DNA of 26,540 nucleotides from Bordetella parapertussis (GCA_945901825.1 CAMDMC010000019.1:1-26540), one strand, 5' to 3'; positions 1-9,988 are shown, numbered from the stretch's first letter. Program-made: numbers and translations. Notes: generated by a model not told the origin, from the letters alone.

Positions 1-2067
1 AGCCACACGACCATGATCAATGGCATTGGTGTCGTAGGTTGGGGTGTTGGAGGCATTGAGGCCGAAGCGGCCATGCTGGGTCAGCCCCTTTACTTCTTAA
101 CGCCCGATGTTATTGGTGTAAACCTTACGGGCCGCCTGCCTGAGGGCACAACCGCAACCGACCTTGTTTTAACCATTACCGAGATGCTTCGCCGAGAAAA
201 AGTGGTTGGTAAGTTTGTTGAATTTTTTGGTGAGGGAACGGCAAGCCTGGGCCTGCCCGACCGCGCAACCATTGCCAATATGGCACCCGAATACGGGGCG
301 ACCATGGGCTTCTTCCCCGTGGACGAGACGACGGTGGACTTCATGAATGCCACCGGCCGTACCGCGGACGAGGTTGACGCCTTTGAGGCCTATTTTAGGG
401 CTCAGGGTTTGTTTGGAATGCCCAAGGCCGGTGACATTAACTACACCAAGGTGGTCTCGCTCGACCTAGCAAGCATTCGACCCTCGTTGGCAGGGCCCAA
501 GCGGCCTCAGGACCGTATCGAGCTTAGCGCAATGAAGTCCTCATTTGCCGATCTCTTTAGTAAGCCCGTTGCTGAGAACGGCTTTGCAAGGTCTGCTGCT
601 GAACTTAGTAAGAGGGTGAAGACAGGCGCGACCGACCTTGGTCATGGCGACATTCTTATTGCTGCAATCACGTCTTGCACCAACACATCAAACCCCGGCG
701 TGTTACTGGCTGCCGGCCTTCTTGCGAAGAAGGCGGTTGAAAAGGGTCTCACCGTTCACTCGCGAATCAAGACATCGCTGGCCCCCGGAAGCCGAGTTGT
801 CACCGACTACCTTACCAAGGCGGGGCTTTTGCCTTACCTTGAGAAATTGGGCTTTAGCGTCGCGGCCTACGGTTGCACTACCTGCATTGGTAATGCCGGA
901 GACCTTCTGCCAGAAGTCAATGAGGCCATCGTGAATAACGATCTGGTCTGCGCAGCGGTGTTGTCGGGCAACCGCAACTTTGAGGCGCGTATCCACCCCA
1001 ACCTGCGCGCCAACTTTTTGGCATCCCCTCCCCTTGTCGTCGCCTACGCCATTGCGGGAAGTGTTCAGGTTGACCTGGGCACCGAACCTGTTGGGCAGGG
1101 AACAAACGGCCCGGTCTATCTGAAGGACATCTGGCCAACAAGCCAAGAGGTTGCCGCCGTAATGGGCTATGCCCGCGACCCAGAGATCTTCCGGCGTCTC
1201 TATGGAAACCTCACCAAAGACCATCATCTTTGGAACAACATTCAAGGAACCCTTGGTCAGGTCTACGACTGGCCAAAGTCAACTTACATTGCTCGGCCGC
1301 CCTTTTTCGACGGTTTCTCCATGTCACCATCGGAAACAGTTAGCATCAAAGGCGCACGGGCGCTTGCCATTCTTGGTGACTCTGTAACGACCGACCATAT
1401 TTCACCCGCAGGCTCCATTAAAGAGGCATCGCCAGGCGGGCGTTTCCTTACAGAAAATGGCGTGGTGAAGGCCGACTTCAACAGCTATGGTTCTCGACGT
1501 GGCAACCACGATGTCATGATGCGAGGAACATTTGCCAACGTTCGTATTAAGAACCTTATGCTTCCTGTGAAGGGGGACGGCAGTCGTGAAGAGGGTGGCC
1601 TAACGGTTATGCAACCCAGTGGCGAGCAGGTCTTTATCTACGATGCAGCTATGGCCTACCAGGCTCAAGGCACCCCCACCATTGTCTTTGGCGGCGAAGA
1701 ATATGGCACGGGGTCCTCACGTGACTGGGCCGCCAAGGGAACCCAGTTACTGGGGGTTCGTGCTGTTGTTGCCCGTTCCTTTGAGCGTATTCATCGTTCA
1801 AACCTTGTGGGCATGGGGGTGCTTCCTCTGCAGTTCAGAACAGGTGAGTCTGCACAGACCCTTGGCATTGATGGCACTGAAAGCTTCGATCTCGATATTC
1901 CTGCTAGCCTCGCACCCCAACAAGACCTTGAACTCTCGGTGACGCGTAAGAATGGCGAGCAGTTTAGGGTTACGCTTTTGTGCCGCATCGACACACCCAT
2001 CGAGGTCGATTACTTCCGCCACGGTGGTATTCTTCCCTATGTTCTTCGCGAGCTAATGGCTGCATGA
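1..2067 (+). CDS. acnA: Aconitate hydratase A, 5'-truncated by the window edge
   Basis: [4Fe-4S] enzyme that interconverts citrate and isocitrate in the cytosolic TCA cycle. The reading frame is open from base 1 (S-H-T-T-M-I-N-G), so the true start lies upstream; 688 residues are visible. The cluster cysteines sit at visible residues 226 ([10 protein letters not shown]) and 292/295 (YGCTTCIG). Their 66- and 3-residue spacing matches C435/C501/C504 of E. coli AcnA, implying about 209 missing residues and a normal full length near 900. The C-terminal swivel domain carries the [17 protein letters not shown] and [12 protein letters not shown] motifs. [10 protein letters not shown] and [11 protein letters not shown] favour AcnA over AcnD, the methylcitrate-cycle paralogue, and no prp genes are in view. 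The stop codon overlaps the start of the next gene (ATGA), so the two are probably co-translated. Confidence 0.96.
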   Translation, partial: SHTTMINGIGVVGWGVGGIEAEAAMLGQPLYFLTPDVIGVNLTGRLPEGTTATDLVLTITEMLRREKVVGKFVEFFGEGTASLGLPDRATIANMAPEYGATMGFFPVDETTVDFMNATGRTADEVDAFEAYFRAQGLFGMPKAGDINYTKVVSLDLASIRPSLAGPKRPQDRIELSAMKSSFADLFSKPVAENGFARSAAELSKRVKTGATDLGHGDILIAAITSCTNTSNPGVLLAAGLLAKKAVEKGLTVHSRIKTSLAPGSRVVTDYLTKAGLLPYLEKLGFSVAAYGCTTCIGNAGDLLPEVNEAIVNNDLVCAAVLSGNRNFEARIHPNLRANFLASPPLVVAYAIAGSVQVDLGTEPVGQGTNGPVYLKDIWPTSQEVAAVMGYARDPEIFRRLYGNLTKDHHLWNNIQGTLGQVYDWPKSTYIARPPFFDGFSMSPSETVSIKGARALAILGDSVTTDHISPAGSIKEASPGGRFLTENGVVKADFNSYGSRRGNHDVMMRGTFANVRIKNLMLPVKGDGSREEGGLTVMQPSGEQVFIYDAAMAYQAQGTPTIVFGGEEYGTGSSRDWAAKGTQLLGVRAVVARSFERIHRSNLVGMGVLPLQFRTGESAQTLGIDGTESFDLDIPASLAPQQDLELSVTRKNGEQFRVTLLCRIDTPIEVDYFRHGGILPYVLRELMAA

Positions 2068-3233
2068 AAACCTCCCCTTCGTCCCGACGCGGCAGGGCCT
2101 CACGTGAGGCCGATAGCCTTATTCAGCTCTCTGAGGGTCTCGCCCAGTCGGGAAGTCGCGCCGAGGACAGGTTCTGGGAGACACGGCTCGATGTTGAGAT
2201 TGATGCACTTCTTGCCACAGGTGACGAAGGCTCTCTTAATGCAGCGCTCGATAGGCTTGCCGATCGAGAGTCGCGCGCCTATGAAGAGCTTGCAGATGCC
2301 ATCGAGGGACGAGTGGAATCTGCCGAGGTCCAGACGAATGAGGGTTCACGTGACCTTCTGCTTTTTGCTGCACCCGTACTTGCCTGGTCACGCATGCCGT
2401 TACCCACGAGGTTACTTAGTGACTCCATTATTCGAAGCCTTAAAAAATCTTTGGCCGAGGAGGTTTTTTGCGAGGGGGTTGATCTGGCTGTGGCGAATTA
2501 TTTTTTCTCCCCCGATCAGTTGCCCTCAAGTTTTGGTGAAACAGCCGAGCTGCGCGATCAACTGGCCAAGGCCCTGCCCTCGGGTGTATTCGAGGTAGAC
2601 CCTCAGTCCTTGGGCGAAACCGCACAGTTTCTTGCCGATCAGCGCTACCTTCTTGGTGTTGCCAGCGTGAAGAAAGGATCTCCTCTTTTCCTCTGGCAAG
2701 AGGGCATGCTTAGTCGTGACGATGTACTTGCCGCCTGGCGTAAGTCGGGAAATGAAAGCCTAACGAATCTGCTTCCAGCCTGCGGCTTCGAACCCATGCT
2801 TCCACGAGCCTATTACGTGGCCTGCCGTGATGCAGACCGCGCAGCAAGACCGTTCTCGGTTACCGCATCCGTTGCCTTCTTATCAACCAGTCTTGGTATT
2901 GCACCCAACATGCTTATTGCTGTTATTGGTGGTTGCTACAACCGACAGCTTGAGGAGTATCGCATTGGCTTTATAAGTCATAGCGAAGACGAAGTTATTC
3001 ATGGCGTTGTCTGGCCTTTACTTGGGCCCGAAGACGAGATGAGCGACGTCGTGGAAGAGATTGAAGCCATTCTTAAAGAGGCTGGCGTTCAAAAGATTGA
3101 AATGCTACGTCAGCGTATGCCCATGGAATACTGCGAAGACTGCGGCGCACCTTTGTATCCGAACCTCGAAGGCGAGATGGTTCATGCAGAACTCCCCGAA
3201 GACGGGGAATCGCCTACACAACACCTGCACTAA
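2064..3233 (+). CDS. DUF2863 family protein
   Basis: Cytosolic protein of 389 aa, with no signal peptide or membrane segment. I recognise it as the betaproteobacterial DUF2863 family from its N-terminal [23 protein letters not shown] segment and its C-terminal [12 protein letters not shown] tail. Biochemical function is unknown. The start is placed at the ATG that overlaps the aconitase stop (ATGA); the frame also runs 84 bases further upstream, but that part lies inside acnA and has no motif. The final 40 residues hold a CxxC pair at about 357/360, half of a zinc-ribbon-like knuckle, followed by an acidic tail. The middle contains possible short beta/alpha segments but no catalytic motif I can name. 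It converges with the enoyl-CoA hydratase gene, with 63 bp between their stops and no clear terminator hairpin. Confidence 0.82.
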   Translation: MKTSPSSRRGRASREADSLIQLSEGLAQSGSRAEDRFWETRLDVEIDALLATGDEGSLNAALDRLADRESRAYEELADAIEGRVESAEVQTNEGSRDLLLFAAPVLAWSRMPLPTRLLSDSIIRSLKKSLAEEVFCEGVDLAVANYFFSPDQLPSSFGETAELRDQLAKALPSGVFEVDPQSLGETAQFLADQRYLLGVASVKKGSPLFLWQEGMLSRDDVLAAWRKSGNESLTNLLPACGFEPMLPRAYYVACRDADRAARPFSVTASVAFLSTSLGIAPNMLIAVIGGCYNRQLEEYRIGFISHSEDEVIHGVVWPLLGPEDEMSDVVEEIEAILKEAGVQKIEMLRQRMPMEYCEDCGAPLYPNLEGEMVHAELPEDGESPTQHLH

Positions 3234-3296
3234 TAATTTCTTGAAGGCTGGTTGAAAGTAAGGGGGCGGCTTTTACCAACAGGCTGCTCGCTAACC

Positions 3297-4070
3297 TTAT
3301 TGGTTCTTAAAGGCTGGCCTGCGTTTTTCAACGAAGGCAGCCATGCCCTCTTTCTGGTCTTCAAGAGCGAAGACGGAGTGAAAAAGCCTGCGCTCGAAGT
3401 TCACGCCTTGGCTAAGGCTTGATTCAAACGACTGGTTGACCGACTCTTTCACCATCATGAGAACCGGTAAAGAATACTCGGCCATGACGGCTGCGGCCTT
3501 AAGTGTCTCGGCAAGAAGTAGGTCGGCAGGAAACACCCGCGAGACAAGCCCAGCACGCTCGGCCTCGTGGGCGTCCATCATACGAGCTGTGAGGCAGAGG
3601 TCCATAGCCTTTGCCTTTCCCACTGCACGTGGAAGTCGTTGGGTACCGCCTGCGCCGGGAAGAATACCAAGCTTAATTTCTGGCTGGCCAAACTTCGCCG
3701 TATCGGAAGCGTAAATGATGTCGCACATCATGGCCACTTCGCAGCCCCCTCCCAGTGCAAAGCCGGAAACAGCCGCAATAACAGGTTTACGAGCCGAGGC
3801 AATGGATTCCCAGTTGCGTGTAATGAAGTTGGACTTGTAGTTTTGCACATAACTGAAGTCCTTCATGAAGGCGATGTCAGCACCTGCGGCAAAAGCCTTT
3901 TCGTTACCGGTAAGTACTATGCACGCAATAGTCTCGTCAGCCTCAAAGCGTTCGATGGCCTTTGCGATGCCGTCCATAACGTCGTTATTTAGTGCATTAA
4001 GTGCCTCGGGCCGGTTTATGGTGATGAGACCAACCTTGCCGTGGACTTCTGTCAGAACGACATCTGCCAT
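3297..4070 (-). CDS. Enoyl-CoA hydratase (crotonase family)
   Basis: Hydrates trans-2-enoyl-CoA to 3-hydroxyacyl-CoA in fatty-acid or related acyl-CoA degradation. It is 257 aa, a typical length for a single-domain crotonase. Both catalytic glutamates are present: E111 in GGGCE and E131 in [16 protein letters not shown], 20 residues apart as in rat mitochondrial hydratase (E144/E164). The oxyanion-hole segment KAFAAGADI is at 58-66. The start at 4070 is chosen because GGGAG lies at good spacing upstream and MADVVLTEV matches family N-termini. The open frame continues another 21 codons, but those lie within tRNA-Pro. Only 18 nt separate the tRNA 3' CCA from this ATG, so the mRNA probably arises by tRNA processing. 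Substrate specificity (PaaF, FadB-like or other) cannot be told from sequence alone, and no other beta-oxidation gene is adjacent. Confidence 0.93.
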   Translation of the reverse strand: MADVVLTEVHGKVGLITINRPEALNALNNDVMDGIAKAIERFEADETIACIVLTGNEKAFAAGADIAFMKDFSYVQNYKSNFITRNWESIASARKPVIAAVSGFALGGGCEVAMMCDIIYASDTAKFGQPEIKLGILPGAGGTQRLPRAVGKAKAMDLCLTARMMDAHEAERAGLVSRVFPADLLLAETLKAAAVMAEYSLPVLMMVKESVNQSFESSLSQGVNFERRLFHSVFALEDQKEGMAAFVEKRRPAFKNQ

Positions 4071-4088
4071 TGTTTGACTCCCAGATTT

Positions 4089-4166
<78 letters not shown>

Positions 4167-4178
4167 CCGAAGCCTTTC

Positions 4179-4187
4179 ATTGTATCA
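4179..4187 (-). promoter_or_regulatory. Extended -10 promoter for tRNA-Pro
   Basis: On the minus strand this reads TGA-TACAAT, an extended -10 (TGn plus a 5/6 match to TATAAT). It ends 13 nt before the tRNA 5' end, leaving a short leader. No convincing -35 lies 16-18 nt upstream, as is common for extended -10 promoters. The tRNA may also be reached by read-through from merR. Confidence 0.55.
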
Positions 4188-4242
4188 AATGCGCCTGCTG
4201 AAAGGCGATCTGAGCGTGACCGGCCCTTTATAAAGAAACGGC

Positions 4243-4716
4243 CTAGCCCTTAAGTGCGCGAAGCACCTGCTCGAGTTCGATCCGAAGAGTAGGCGTAATT
4301 GTTGTGCTTGCTACGTCGGCAGAAGCCTCCACGATCTCGGAGTGAGCCTGGTCCTTCGCTGCCGGAAGGCTCTTTGTGGACGTGAAGTTTGCGGCTCGGG
4401 CGTCTGCCATAGCTCCAAGTGGAGTAATGGCCGAGAGCGAGTCAAGACTGGTCACCCGATTAAGCTCAGTAAGCCGAGAACGGGCGCCATTGATAGTGAA
4501 GCCTTCCTCGTAGAGAAGCTCGCGAATCCGACGAATCAGCATGACCTCGTGGTGCTGGTAGTAACGCCTGTTTCCGCGACGCTTGACCGGTCGAAGCTGA
4601 GAGAACTCTTGTTCCCAGTAGCGAAGAACATGGGGCTTCACATTGCAAAGCTCACTGACTTCACCAATTGTGAAGTAGCGCTTCGAGGGGATGGTGGGTA
4701 AGCTGATCTCGGCCAT
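4243..4716 (-). CDS. MerR family transcriptional regulator
   Basis: DNA-binding regulator of 157 aa. The N-terminal winged helix-turn-helix is clear: [25 protein letters not shown] at about 14-38, then the wing [13 protein letters not shown] and recognition-domain helices [22 protein letters not shown] to about 82. The C-terminal half is low-complexity and Ala/Thr-rich, with no cysteine pattern for metal sensing, so the effector is unknown. It lies 18 nt after ihfA in the same direction, the usual betaproteobacterial arrangement pheT-ihfA-merR-tRNA-Pro. The start ATG at 4716 gives the canonical N-terminus. It is probably co-transcribed with the translation operon rather than regulating a neighbouring metal-resistance gene, since none is present. 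Confidence 0.92.
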   Translation of the reverse strand: MAEISLPTIPSKRYFTIGEVSELCNVKPHVLRYWEQEFSQLRPVKRRGNRRYYQHHEVMLIRRIRELLYEEGFTINGARSRLTELNRVTSLDSLSAITPLGAMADARAANFTSTKSLPAAKDQAHSEIVEASADVASTTITPTLRIELEQVLRALKG

Positions 4717-4734
4717 GTCAGGGCTTTGACTGCC

Positions 4735-5136
4735 TTAGGCCTCGATGGAACCCGAGTTACCATCGTTAAGACCCGCCTGCACTGCCTTGGGGTCCTGAAC
4801 TACTGCTTTTAGCTTTTGACTGGCGTGGAAGGTAACAACACGTCTTGCCGAAATAGGAATGGACTCGCCTGTTTTGGGGTTTCGCCCAGGTCGCGATGGC
4901 TTGTCCCGCAGCTGGAAGTTACCGAACCCCGAAAGCTTGACCATTTCGCCTCGCACAAGGCAGGCCCTTAGCTCATCAAAGAAGGCATCCACCATTTCTT
5001 TGGATTCACGTTTGTTGAGACCAACCTGGTCAAAAAGAACATCGGCCATTTCCGCCTTGGTGAGGGCAGCGGAGTCTGCAGCGGCCTCCGGGGAAGCGCC
5101 ACCTGCAACGGAACTGGATTTGGATTCGGTTAACAC
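4735..5136 (-). CDS. ihfA: Integration host factor subunit alpha
   Basis: Subunit of the IHF heterodimer, which bends DNA in nucleoid organisation, replication, recombination and sigma-54 promoter activation. It is 133 aa. The HU/IHF fold begins at about residue 26 with [33 protein letters not shown], and the DNA-intercalating arm [22 protein letters not shown] is complete. The 25-residue Ser/Ala-rich N-terminal extension is longer than in E. coli IhfA (99 aa) but resembles Burkholderiales homologues. The start codon is GTG, three bases after the pheT stop, so translation is likely coupled. The pheT-ihfA order supports alpha rather than HU or IhfB. Confidence 0.95.
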   Translation of the reverse strand: MLTESKSSSVAGGASPEAAADSAALTKAEMADVLFDQVGLNKRESKEMVDAFFDELRACLVRGEMVKLSGFGNFQLRDKPSRPGRNPKTGESIPISARRVVTFHASQKLKAVVQDPKAVQAGLNDGNSGSIEA

Positions 5137-5139
5137 GGT

Positions 5140-7689
5140 TTACGAGGCCCCTCTGAGTCGCGCCTGGCAGTCTTTGACGACCCTGTTCGTGATTTCGCCA
5201 AGCAGATCGTCGACTTCCTGAACTTCAAGTGTTTTCTCAGTATCTTGAAATAAGAACCTGAAAGCAAGACTTTTTTCGTCTGAATTTATGCCTTGCCCGA
5301 CGTACTGATCAAACAACATGAAGTTCACTAGTTTATCGTACTGTTTTGATTGATTTTTTAAGTCTTTAATTACACTGATTACCTGACTTAGGGGAACAGC
5401 CTTTGGAAGAATAAAAGCGAGGTCGCGTTCCATGCTGGGGAATTTGGACGGTGAGACCACGGACGGCCAAGGTTGTTTCACGAGCAGTTCAAGATCAAGC
5501 TCAAGGGCAAGGCTGCCCGACTGAAGCTCAAGTTCGTTTAGAAGACTGGGATGCAGCTCCCCAAACCAACCGCAAACCTGCTCGCCTGGGTCAATAACCA
5601 GGGCTGAGCGGCCAGGATGCAGGAAGCGATAGCTTTGCGAAGCCTCATGCTCGGTTAATGGACGCACCCGTATGGCTGCAGCGTCGCCTGATGAATACTG
5701 TTGCAAACCGGTGGCCTGAAGAAGGCCAAGCTGTTGAAGATCACCCTTTAGGTCAAAGAAGTCGACTGCCCTGCTTTCAAGCCCCCATTGCAAGGGAAAG
5801 GCGAGCCCGCTTGCAAAGGCGGCGAGCCTCTGGGGCTGCCAGACGCCCGGTACCGACATCGCGTCGGCCACATCGCCTGGCTCTGGCTGCCGGCTAAAAA
5901 CACGGCCAATTTCAAAGAGGCGAATGCGCTGCTCTTGACGGGCTTGGTTCTCGTTGGCCACCCGCAGCAGGCCTGCAACAATGGACGGGCGCATGACGTC
6001 AAACTGGCTGGCAATGGGGTTGAGCAACTTAAGTAGACTGTCAGGGTTGCTTACAAACCACTGCGCAAGCTTGGAGTCGGTAAACCCATAAGTCACCGCC
6101 TCGTGGTAGCCAAGATTCGCCATCTGGGCGCGAAGGGTGTGAATGGAACGCGATGTTTCGGGGGCTAGGCGCGCCTGAAGCAATGCACTAGGCGCCTGCA
6201 GGGGGATGCGATCGAAACCAACAATTCGAGCAACCTCTTCCACAAGGTCTTCTTCACACTCCAGGTCGAACCGTTCAGCGCTGGGCTGAACCTGATAGAT
6301 TGTTTCAGGGCCCTCCCCGGTGGACTGGCAGCGAAGCCCTAGACGCGCAAAAACCGACAAAACCTCGTCGGTAGCGTAACTTATGCCCATCAGCCGTTCC
6401 AGGCGGTGATGACGCAGCTGAACAGGTAACCGCGCAGGCGACTCGATATGGATATCGTTCACAGGACCCCAGTCGCCGCCACAATACTCAAGGATAAGTG
6501 CGGTGAGAAGCTCGAGCTCTTCAACCGTGGACTCAGCGCTCACCCCGCGCTCAAAACGATAGCCAGCATCGGACGAAAACTTCAATTTCTGACTACGACC
6601 TCGAATGGCATCCGGCCACCAGAAGGCCGCCTCGAGAAGAATATTCTTGGTGCCGGTGCTTACGGCTGTGCGCTGCCCGCCCATAATGCCTGCCAGAGCA
6701 ACTGGCCCCTTCGAATCTGCAATAACGCCAAACGAAGGGCCAAGCGCGGGCGAGCTGCCATTAAGCAACTCGAACCGCTCGCCTTCTCGCGCCCAACGAA
6801 CTTCAAGCTGAGCATCCTGCAGAGGTTCAATAAGGTCGAGGTCAAAAATATGGGTGGGCCGCCCAAGGGCCAGCATGACGTAATTAGACAGATCAACCAG
6901 AATGGAGATGGATCGTTGACCAGCCTGCTCAAGGCGCCGCCGAATGAAGGCGGGAGTAGGCTGGCTTGCATCGACACCGCGAATGATGCGGCTTGAGAAT
7001 CGCCCACACAACGCAGATCCCGCGGTTCGTGCCTCATCGCGAATAGCAATACGTGGTGCCTCAGCAAGCTTAGGTGCTGCCTGCAAGGACTGGCTTTGTT
7101 GAAACTCGGGCTGCTGGGCAAGAGGCTGGGCCAATATCGCTGACAGCTCTCGTGCAACACCCCGAATCGAGAGGCAGTCGGGGCGATTGGGCGTGAGCTT
7201 AATTTCCAAAACCTTGTCATCAAGCCCCAGTGCATCGCGAAGATCTTGACCAAGGGTAAGGCTCTGCAGTGCGTTGAGCTCGACAATGCCTTCACTTTCC
7301 TCCGACAGACCCAGTTCTTTGCTGGAGCAGAGCATGCCCTGGCTCTCAACACCACGCATCTTGGCAATTTTTATACGAAAGTCGCCGGGAAGGACTGCAC
7401 CGTCGACCGCACAGGCAACCCAGAGCCCTGCTCTGGCATTGGGGGCTCCGCAGATAATCTGCCGACTGGGCTCACCTTCGTTGACGCGAACCTGGCAGAC
7501 CTGAAGTCGATCGGCATTGGGATGGCGCTCTGCCGATTCAATGAAGGCGACTTTAACGCCAGTAAACGCAGGCGCTAAGGCCTCCAGCGACTCCACTTCA
7601 AGGCCGGCCATCGTAAGGGCGTCGGCTATTTGCTCCACGGAGGCATCGGTTGGAACCCATTGGCGCAGCCAGCTCTCAGGCACTCTCAT
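5140..7689 (-). CDS. pheT: Phenylalanine--tRNA ligase beta subunit
   Basis: Forms the alpha2-beta2 PheRS with PheS; the beta subunit binds tRNA-Phe and edits mischarged Tyr-tRNA-Phe. It is 849 aa, slightly longer than the E. coli protein (795). Domains in order: an EMAP/Arc1-like tRNA-binding domain (about 40-150, HPNADRLQVC near 55-65), the B3/4 editing domain (about 220-400), B5 (about 420-490), the catalytic-like core (about 500-730), and the C-terminal ferredoxin-fold anticodon-binding domain (about 755-848, SKFPSMERDLAFILP). It starts at an ATG 9 nt after the pheS stop. No frameshift or missing domain is visible. Confidence 0.97.
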   Translation of the reverse strand: MRVPESWLRQWVPTDASVEQIADALTMAGLEVESLEALAPAFTGVKVAFIESAERHPNADRLQVCQVRVNEGEPSRQIICGAPNARAGLWVACAVDGAVLPGDFRIKIAKMRGVESQGMLCSSKELGLSEESEGIVELNALQSLTLGQDLRDALGLDDKVLEIKLTPNRPDCLSIRGVARELSAILAQPLAQQPEFQQSQSLQAAPKLAEAPRIAIRDEARTAGSALCGRFSSRIIRGVDASQPTPAFIRRRLEQAGQRSISILVDLSNYVMLALGRPTHIFDLDLIEPLQDAQLEVRWAREGERFELLNGSSPALGPSFGVIADSKGPVALAGIMGGQRTAVSTGTKNILLEAAFWWPDAIRGRSQKLKFSSDAGYRFERGVSAESTVEELELLTALILEYCGGDWGPVNDIHIESPARLPVQLRHHRLERLMGISYATDEVLSVFARLGLRCQSTGEGPETIYQVQPSAERFDLECEEDLVEEVARIVGFDRIPLQAPSALLQARLAPETSRSIHTLRAQMANLGYHEAVTYGFTDSKLAQWFVSNPDSLLKLLNPIASQFDVMRPSIVAGLLRVANENQARQEQRIRLFEIGRVFSRQPEPGDVADAMSVPGVWQPQRLAAFASGLAFPLQWGLESRAVDFFDLKGDLQQLGLLQATGLQQYSSGDAAAIRVRPLTEHEASQSYRFLHPGRSALVIDPGEQVCGWFGELHPSLLNELELQSGSLALELDLELLVKQPWPSVVSPSKFPSMERDLAFILPKAVPLSQVISVIKDLKNQSKQYDKLVNFMLFDQYVGQGINSDEKSLAFRFLFQDTEKTLEVQEVDDLLGEITNRVVKDCQARLRGAS

Positions 7690-7698
7690 GGCGTGTCC

Positions 7699-8724
7699 TT
7701 AGGCAAACCGACGCAAAAAGCGCAGGTCGTTCTCAAAGAAGAGCCGCAGGTCATCAATGCCATAGCGCAACATGGTGAGGCGCTCGAGCCCGCTTCCGAA
7801 GGCAAAGCCAATGACCTCTTGCGGATCAAAGCCAAAATTCTGAATAACTTTGGGATGAACCTGTCCTGCCCCTGATATCTCGAGCCATCGTCCCTTAAGC
7901 GGCCCCGTTGAAAATCGCATGTCCACTTCTGCCGAGGGCTCGGTAAAAGGAAAGAACGAGGGACGGAAACGGATATCGAGGTCTTTGGTCTCAAAAAAGG
8001 CGCAGAGGAACTCGAAGTAAAGCCCCTTGAGGTCGGTAAAACTCACCTGCTCTCCCAGCCAAAGCCCTTCCACCTGATGGAACATAGGCGAGTGGGTGGC
8101 GTCACTGTCCACCCTGTAGGTGCGTCCCGGTGCAATGACGCGCAAGGGAGGCCGATGGCTACGTGCATAACGCACCTGCATTGGACTTGTGTGAGTGCGC
8201 AGCAAAAGGGACAGTCCATCGGCATCGCGTAGATCGAGATAGAAGGTGTCTTGCATCGAGCGCGCAGGGTGGTTCTCGGGATTGTTTAAAGCTGTGAAGT
8301 TTGTCCAATCGGTCTCAACTTCTGGACCATCTGCTACATCAAAGCCCATCGATTTAAAAATAGCCTCAACACGTTGCCAGGTCGTCATAACGGGGTGAAG
8401 ACTTCCTGCGGACATACCGCGACCAGGCATTGAGATATCAAGACGATCCTGGGCCAACTTGGCAGCAAGTTGAGCTTGGGCAAGCGCCTCGCGACGATGG
8501 CTCAGTAAGGCTTCAATTTCGCCCTTAAGCGCGTTGATGCGAGCGCCCTCTAGCTTCTTCTGCTCGGGCCCAAGCCCCCCAAGCTTTTTGAGCTGCTCGG
8601 TGATGAGCCCCGATTTACCTAAGAATTTAGCCTTGGCGTTCTCAAGGGAGGCTGGATCGGAGGCTGCATGGAATGCCATGCGAGCCTCGTCAACCAGCTG
8701 CTGGTCTGTACCAGTGCCGGACAT
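7699..8724 (-). CDS. pheS: Phenylalanine--tRNA ligase alpha subunit
   Basis: Catalytic subunit of PheRS, a class II synthetase that activates Phe and charges tRNA-Phe at the 2'-OH. It is 341 aa. The N-terminal coiled coil (about 5-95) is followed by the class II core: [12 protein letters not shown] (152-163), [10 protein letters not shown] (177-186), [19 protein letters not shown] (199-217, motif 2 region), [16 protein letters not shown] (253-268, Phe pocket), and motif 3 [11 protein letters not shown] (309-319). The start ATG gives [10 protein letters not shown]. The gene is 36 nt downstream of rplT and 9 nt upstream of pheT. I see no pheM leader peptide or attenuator in the rplT-pheS gap. 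Confidence 0.97.
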   Translation of the reverse strand: MSGTGTDQQLVDEARMAFHAASDPASLENAKAKFLGKSGLITEQLKKLGGLGPEQKKLEGARINALKGEIEALLSHRREALAQAQLAAKLAQDRLDISMPGRGMSAGSLHPVMTTWQRVEAIFKSMGFDVADGPEVETDWTNFTALNNPENHPARSMQDTFYLDLRDADGLSLLLRTHTSPMQVRYARSHRPPLRVIAPGRTYRVDSDATHSPMFHQVEGLWLGEQVSFTDLKGLYFEFLCAFFETKDLDIRFRPSFFPFTEPSAEVDMRFSTGPLKGRWLEISGAGQVHPKVIQNFGFDPQEVIGFAFGSGLERLTMLRYGIDDLRLFFENDLRFLRRFA

Positions 8725-8760
8725 TTGGAATAGAGGCGAACGATGGCCTGGACGCCTGCG

Positions 8761-9117
8761 TTACTGCAGAGCGTCTTTGGCCTGCTTGACGATCGCCTCG
8801 AAGGCGGCCTTGTCGGTGACAGCAAGATCAGCCAGCAGTTTTCGGTCCATCGTGATACCCGCCTTCTTCAGCCCGTTGATAAACCGGCTGTAACTAAGGT
8901 CGTGTTGACGACAGGCCGCATTGATGCGGGTAATCCAAAGGGCACGAAAGACGCGCTTACGATTGCGCCGGTCACGGTAGGCATACTGACCCGCCCGCAT
9001 AACCGCCTGCTTGGCCACTCTAAAGACATTGTTACGACGTCCTCGGAAACCTTTGGCAAGGGCAAGAATTTTTTTGTGACGCGCACGCGCGGTGACTCCA
9101 CGTTTAACTCGAGGCAT
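8761..9117 (-). CDS. rplT: 50S ribosomal protein L20
   Basis: Assembly-initiating protein of the large ribosomal subunit that binds 23S rRNA. At 118 aa it has full family length. The basic N-terminal extension [28 protein letters not shown] is followed by the helical globular domain ending in [17 protein letters not shown]. It lies 12 nt after rpmI. In gammaproteobacteria L20 represses translation of rpmI-rplT by binding the leader mRNA; the 124-nt infC-rpmI spacer upstream is a plausible place for this here, but that is inference. Confidence 0.97.
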   Translation of the reverse strand: MPRVKRGVTARARHKKILALAKGFRGRRNNVFRVAKQAVMRAGQYAYRDRRNRKRVFRALWITRINAACRQHDLSYSRFINGLKKAGITMDRKLLADLAVTDKAAFEAIVKQAKDALQ

Positions 9118-9129
9118 GGTCGGTCTCCT

Positions 9130-9327
9130 TTACGCGTAGGGCATCATGTCGCGAACCTGCTTCAGGTCGGACGGATGCACTGTAAGGGTTCCACGCAACT
9201 GACGCTTGTTTTTCGTTGTGCGCTTGGTAAGAATATGGCGCTTGGTGGCACGGCCACGCTTGATCGACCCACTTCCACGAGCCATAAAGCGCTTTGCAGC
9301 AGCCTTTTTGGTCTTCATTTTGGGCAT
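9130..9327 (-). CDS. rpmI: 50S ribosomal protein L35
   Basis: Small basic large-subunit protein of 65 aa, the usual length. It shows the L35 pattern [14 protein letters not shown] and then the [27 protein letters not shown] segment. A clear Shine-Dalgarno (GGGGAG) lies 6 nt before the ATG, in contrast to the weak sites of several neighbours. It sits between infC and rplT as in most bacteria. Confidence 0.97.
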   Translation of the reverse strand: MPKMKTKKAAAKRFMARGSGSIKRGRATKRHILTKRTTKNKRQLRGTLTVHPSDLKQVRDMMPYA

Positions 9328-9360
9328 TGAATGCTCCCCTTTCTAACAGCCCTGAAGGTG

Positions 9361-9377
9361 AAGAGCGCCGTGCTCTT
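9361..9377 (-). promoter_or_regulatory. Hairpin in the infC-rpmI spacer, possible L20 control element
   Basis: On the minus strand AAGAGC and GCTCTT form a perfect 6-bp stem around the 5-nt loop ACGGC, 34 nt upstream of the rpmI start. No U-run follows on either strand, so it is unlikely to be a terminator. The spacer between infC and rpmI is 124 nt and also holds GAAGTT-type direct repeats just after the infC stop (about 9423-9446). A role in L20 autoregulation or mRNA processing is inferred from gene order only. Confidence 0.35.
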
Positions 9378-9451
9378 GCTTTGAAACCTACAGCAGCCTA
9401 GTCAACGACTTCCACTACAACTTACCTTCAACTTCAACTTCACTAACAATC

Positions 9452-9988
9452 CTAGACGCCGGCCGCCGTCTTTTTGCGCTTGGGCGCCATAATCATGACC
9501 ATCTGCCGGCCCTCGAGCTTGGGCATTTGTTCAACCTGGCTTAGCTCCGCAAGATCATCGCGGACCCTTTCAAGCATTCGCATTCCGAACTCTTGGTGGG
9601 CCATTTCACGACCCCGGAAACGAATGGTAATTTTGGCCTTATCGCCTTCTTCAAGAAAACGAGTTAAGTTGCGAAGTTTAACCTGGTAATCGTTCTCGTC
9701 GGTGCCGGGGCGAAACTTTACCTCTTTAACCTGAATTGTTTTCTGCTTCAGCCGTGCATCGTGTGCGCGCTTTTGTTCCTGATATTTAAACTTGCCGTAA
9801 TCCATGAGCTTGCAGACCACGGGGTCTGCCTGCGGTGCGATCTCAACTAAATCGACAGCCTCTTCTTCGGCAAGCCGTAGGGCCTCTGCTAGCTTGACGA
9901 TACCAAGGGCTTGATTATCGGCGCCTATAAGGCGGACTTCTAAAGACGTTATTTCAGAATTAACGCGATGTAGTTTTTCGGTAGCGAT
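9452..9988 (-). CDS. infC: Translation initiation factor IF-3, with non-canonical AUC start
   Basis: Binds the 30S subunit, blocks premature 50S joining and proofreads start codons. It is 178 aa. The N-terminal domain (about 5-75) reads [20 protein letters not shown] and [14 protein letters not shown]; the C-terminal domain (about 85-172) includes [21 protein letters not shown] and [16 protein letters not shown]. The homologous N-terminus extends up to an in-frame TGA at about 10001-10003, and no ATG, GTG or TTG occurs between that stop and the GTG at 9820, which would delete half the N-domain. The start must therefore be ATC at 9988 or the preceding ATA. ATC is preferred because AGAGGG lies 6 nt upstream. 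Rare start codons in infC are the known basis of IF3 autoregulation. The first base overlaps the thrS TAA. Confidence 0.93.
   Translation of the reverse strand: MATEKLHRVNSEITSLEVRLIGADNQALGIVKLAEALRLAEEEAVDLVEIAPQADPVVCKLMDYGKFKYQEQKRAHDARLKQKTIQVKEVKFRPGTDENDYQVKLRNLTRFLEEGDKAKITIRFRGREMAHQEFGMRMLERVRDDLAELSQVEQMPKLEGRQMVMIMAPKRKKTAAGV

Noticed and set aside
703..1245. 180-aa open frame antisense to acnA
   Set aside because: It lies wholly opposite a strongly conserved aconitase coding region and its translation shows no motif or start signal.
3234..3296. Terminator between the convergent DUF2863 and hydratase genes
   Set aside because: No stem longer than a few base pairs with an adjacent T-run on either strand.
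4188..4210. Possible terminator hairpin after merR (CGCCT/AGGCG)
   Set aside because: Only a 5-bp stem, no proper U-tract, and the next base pairs belong to the tRNA-Pro promoter.
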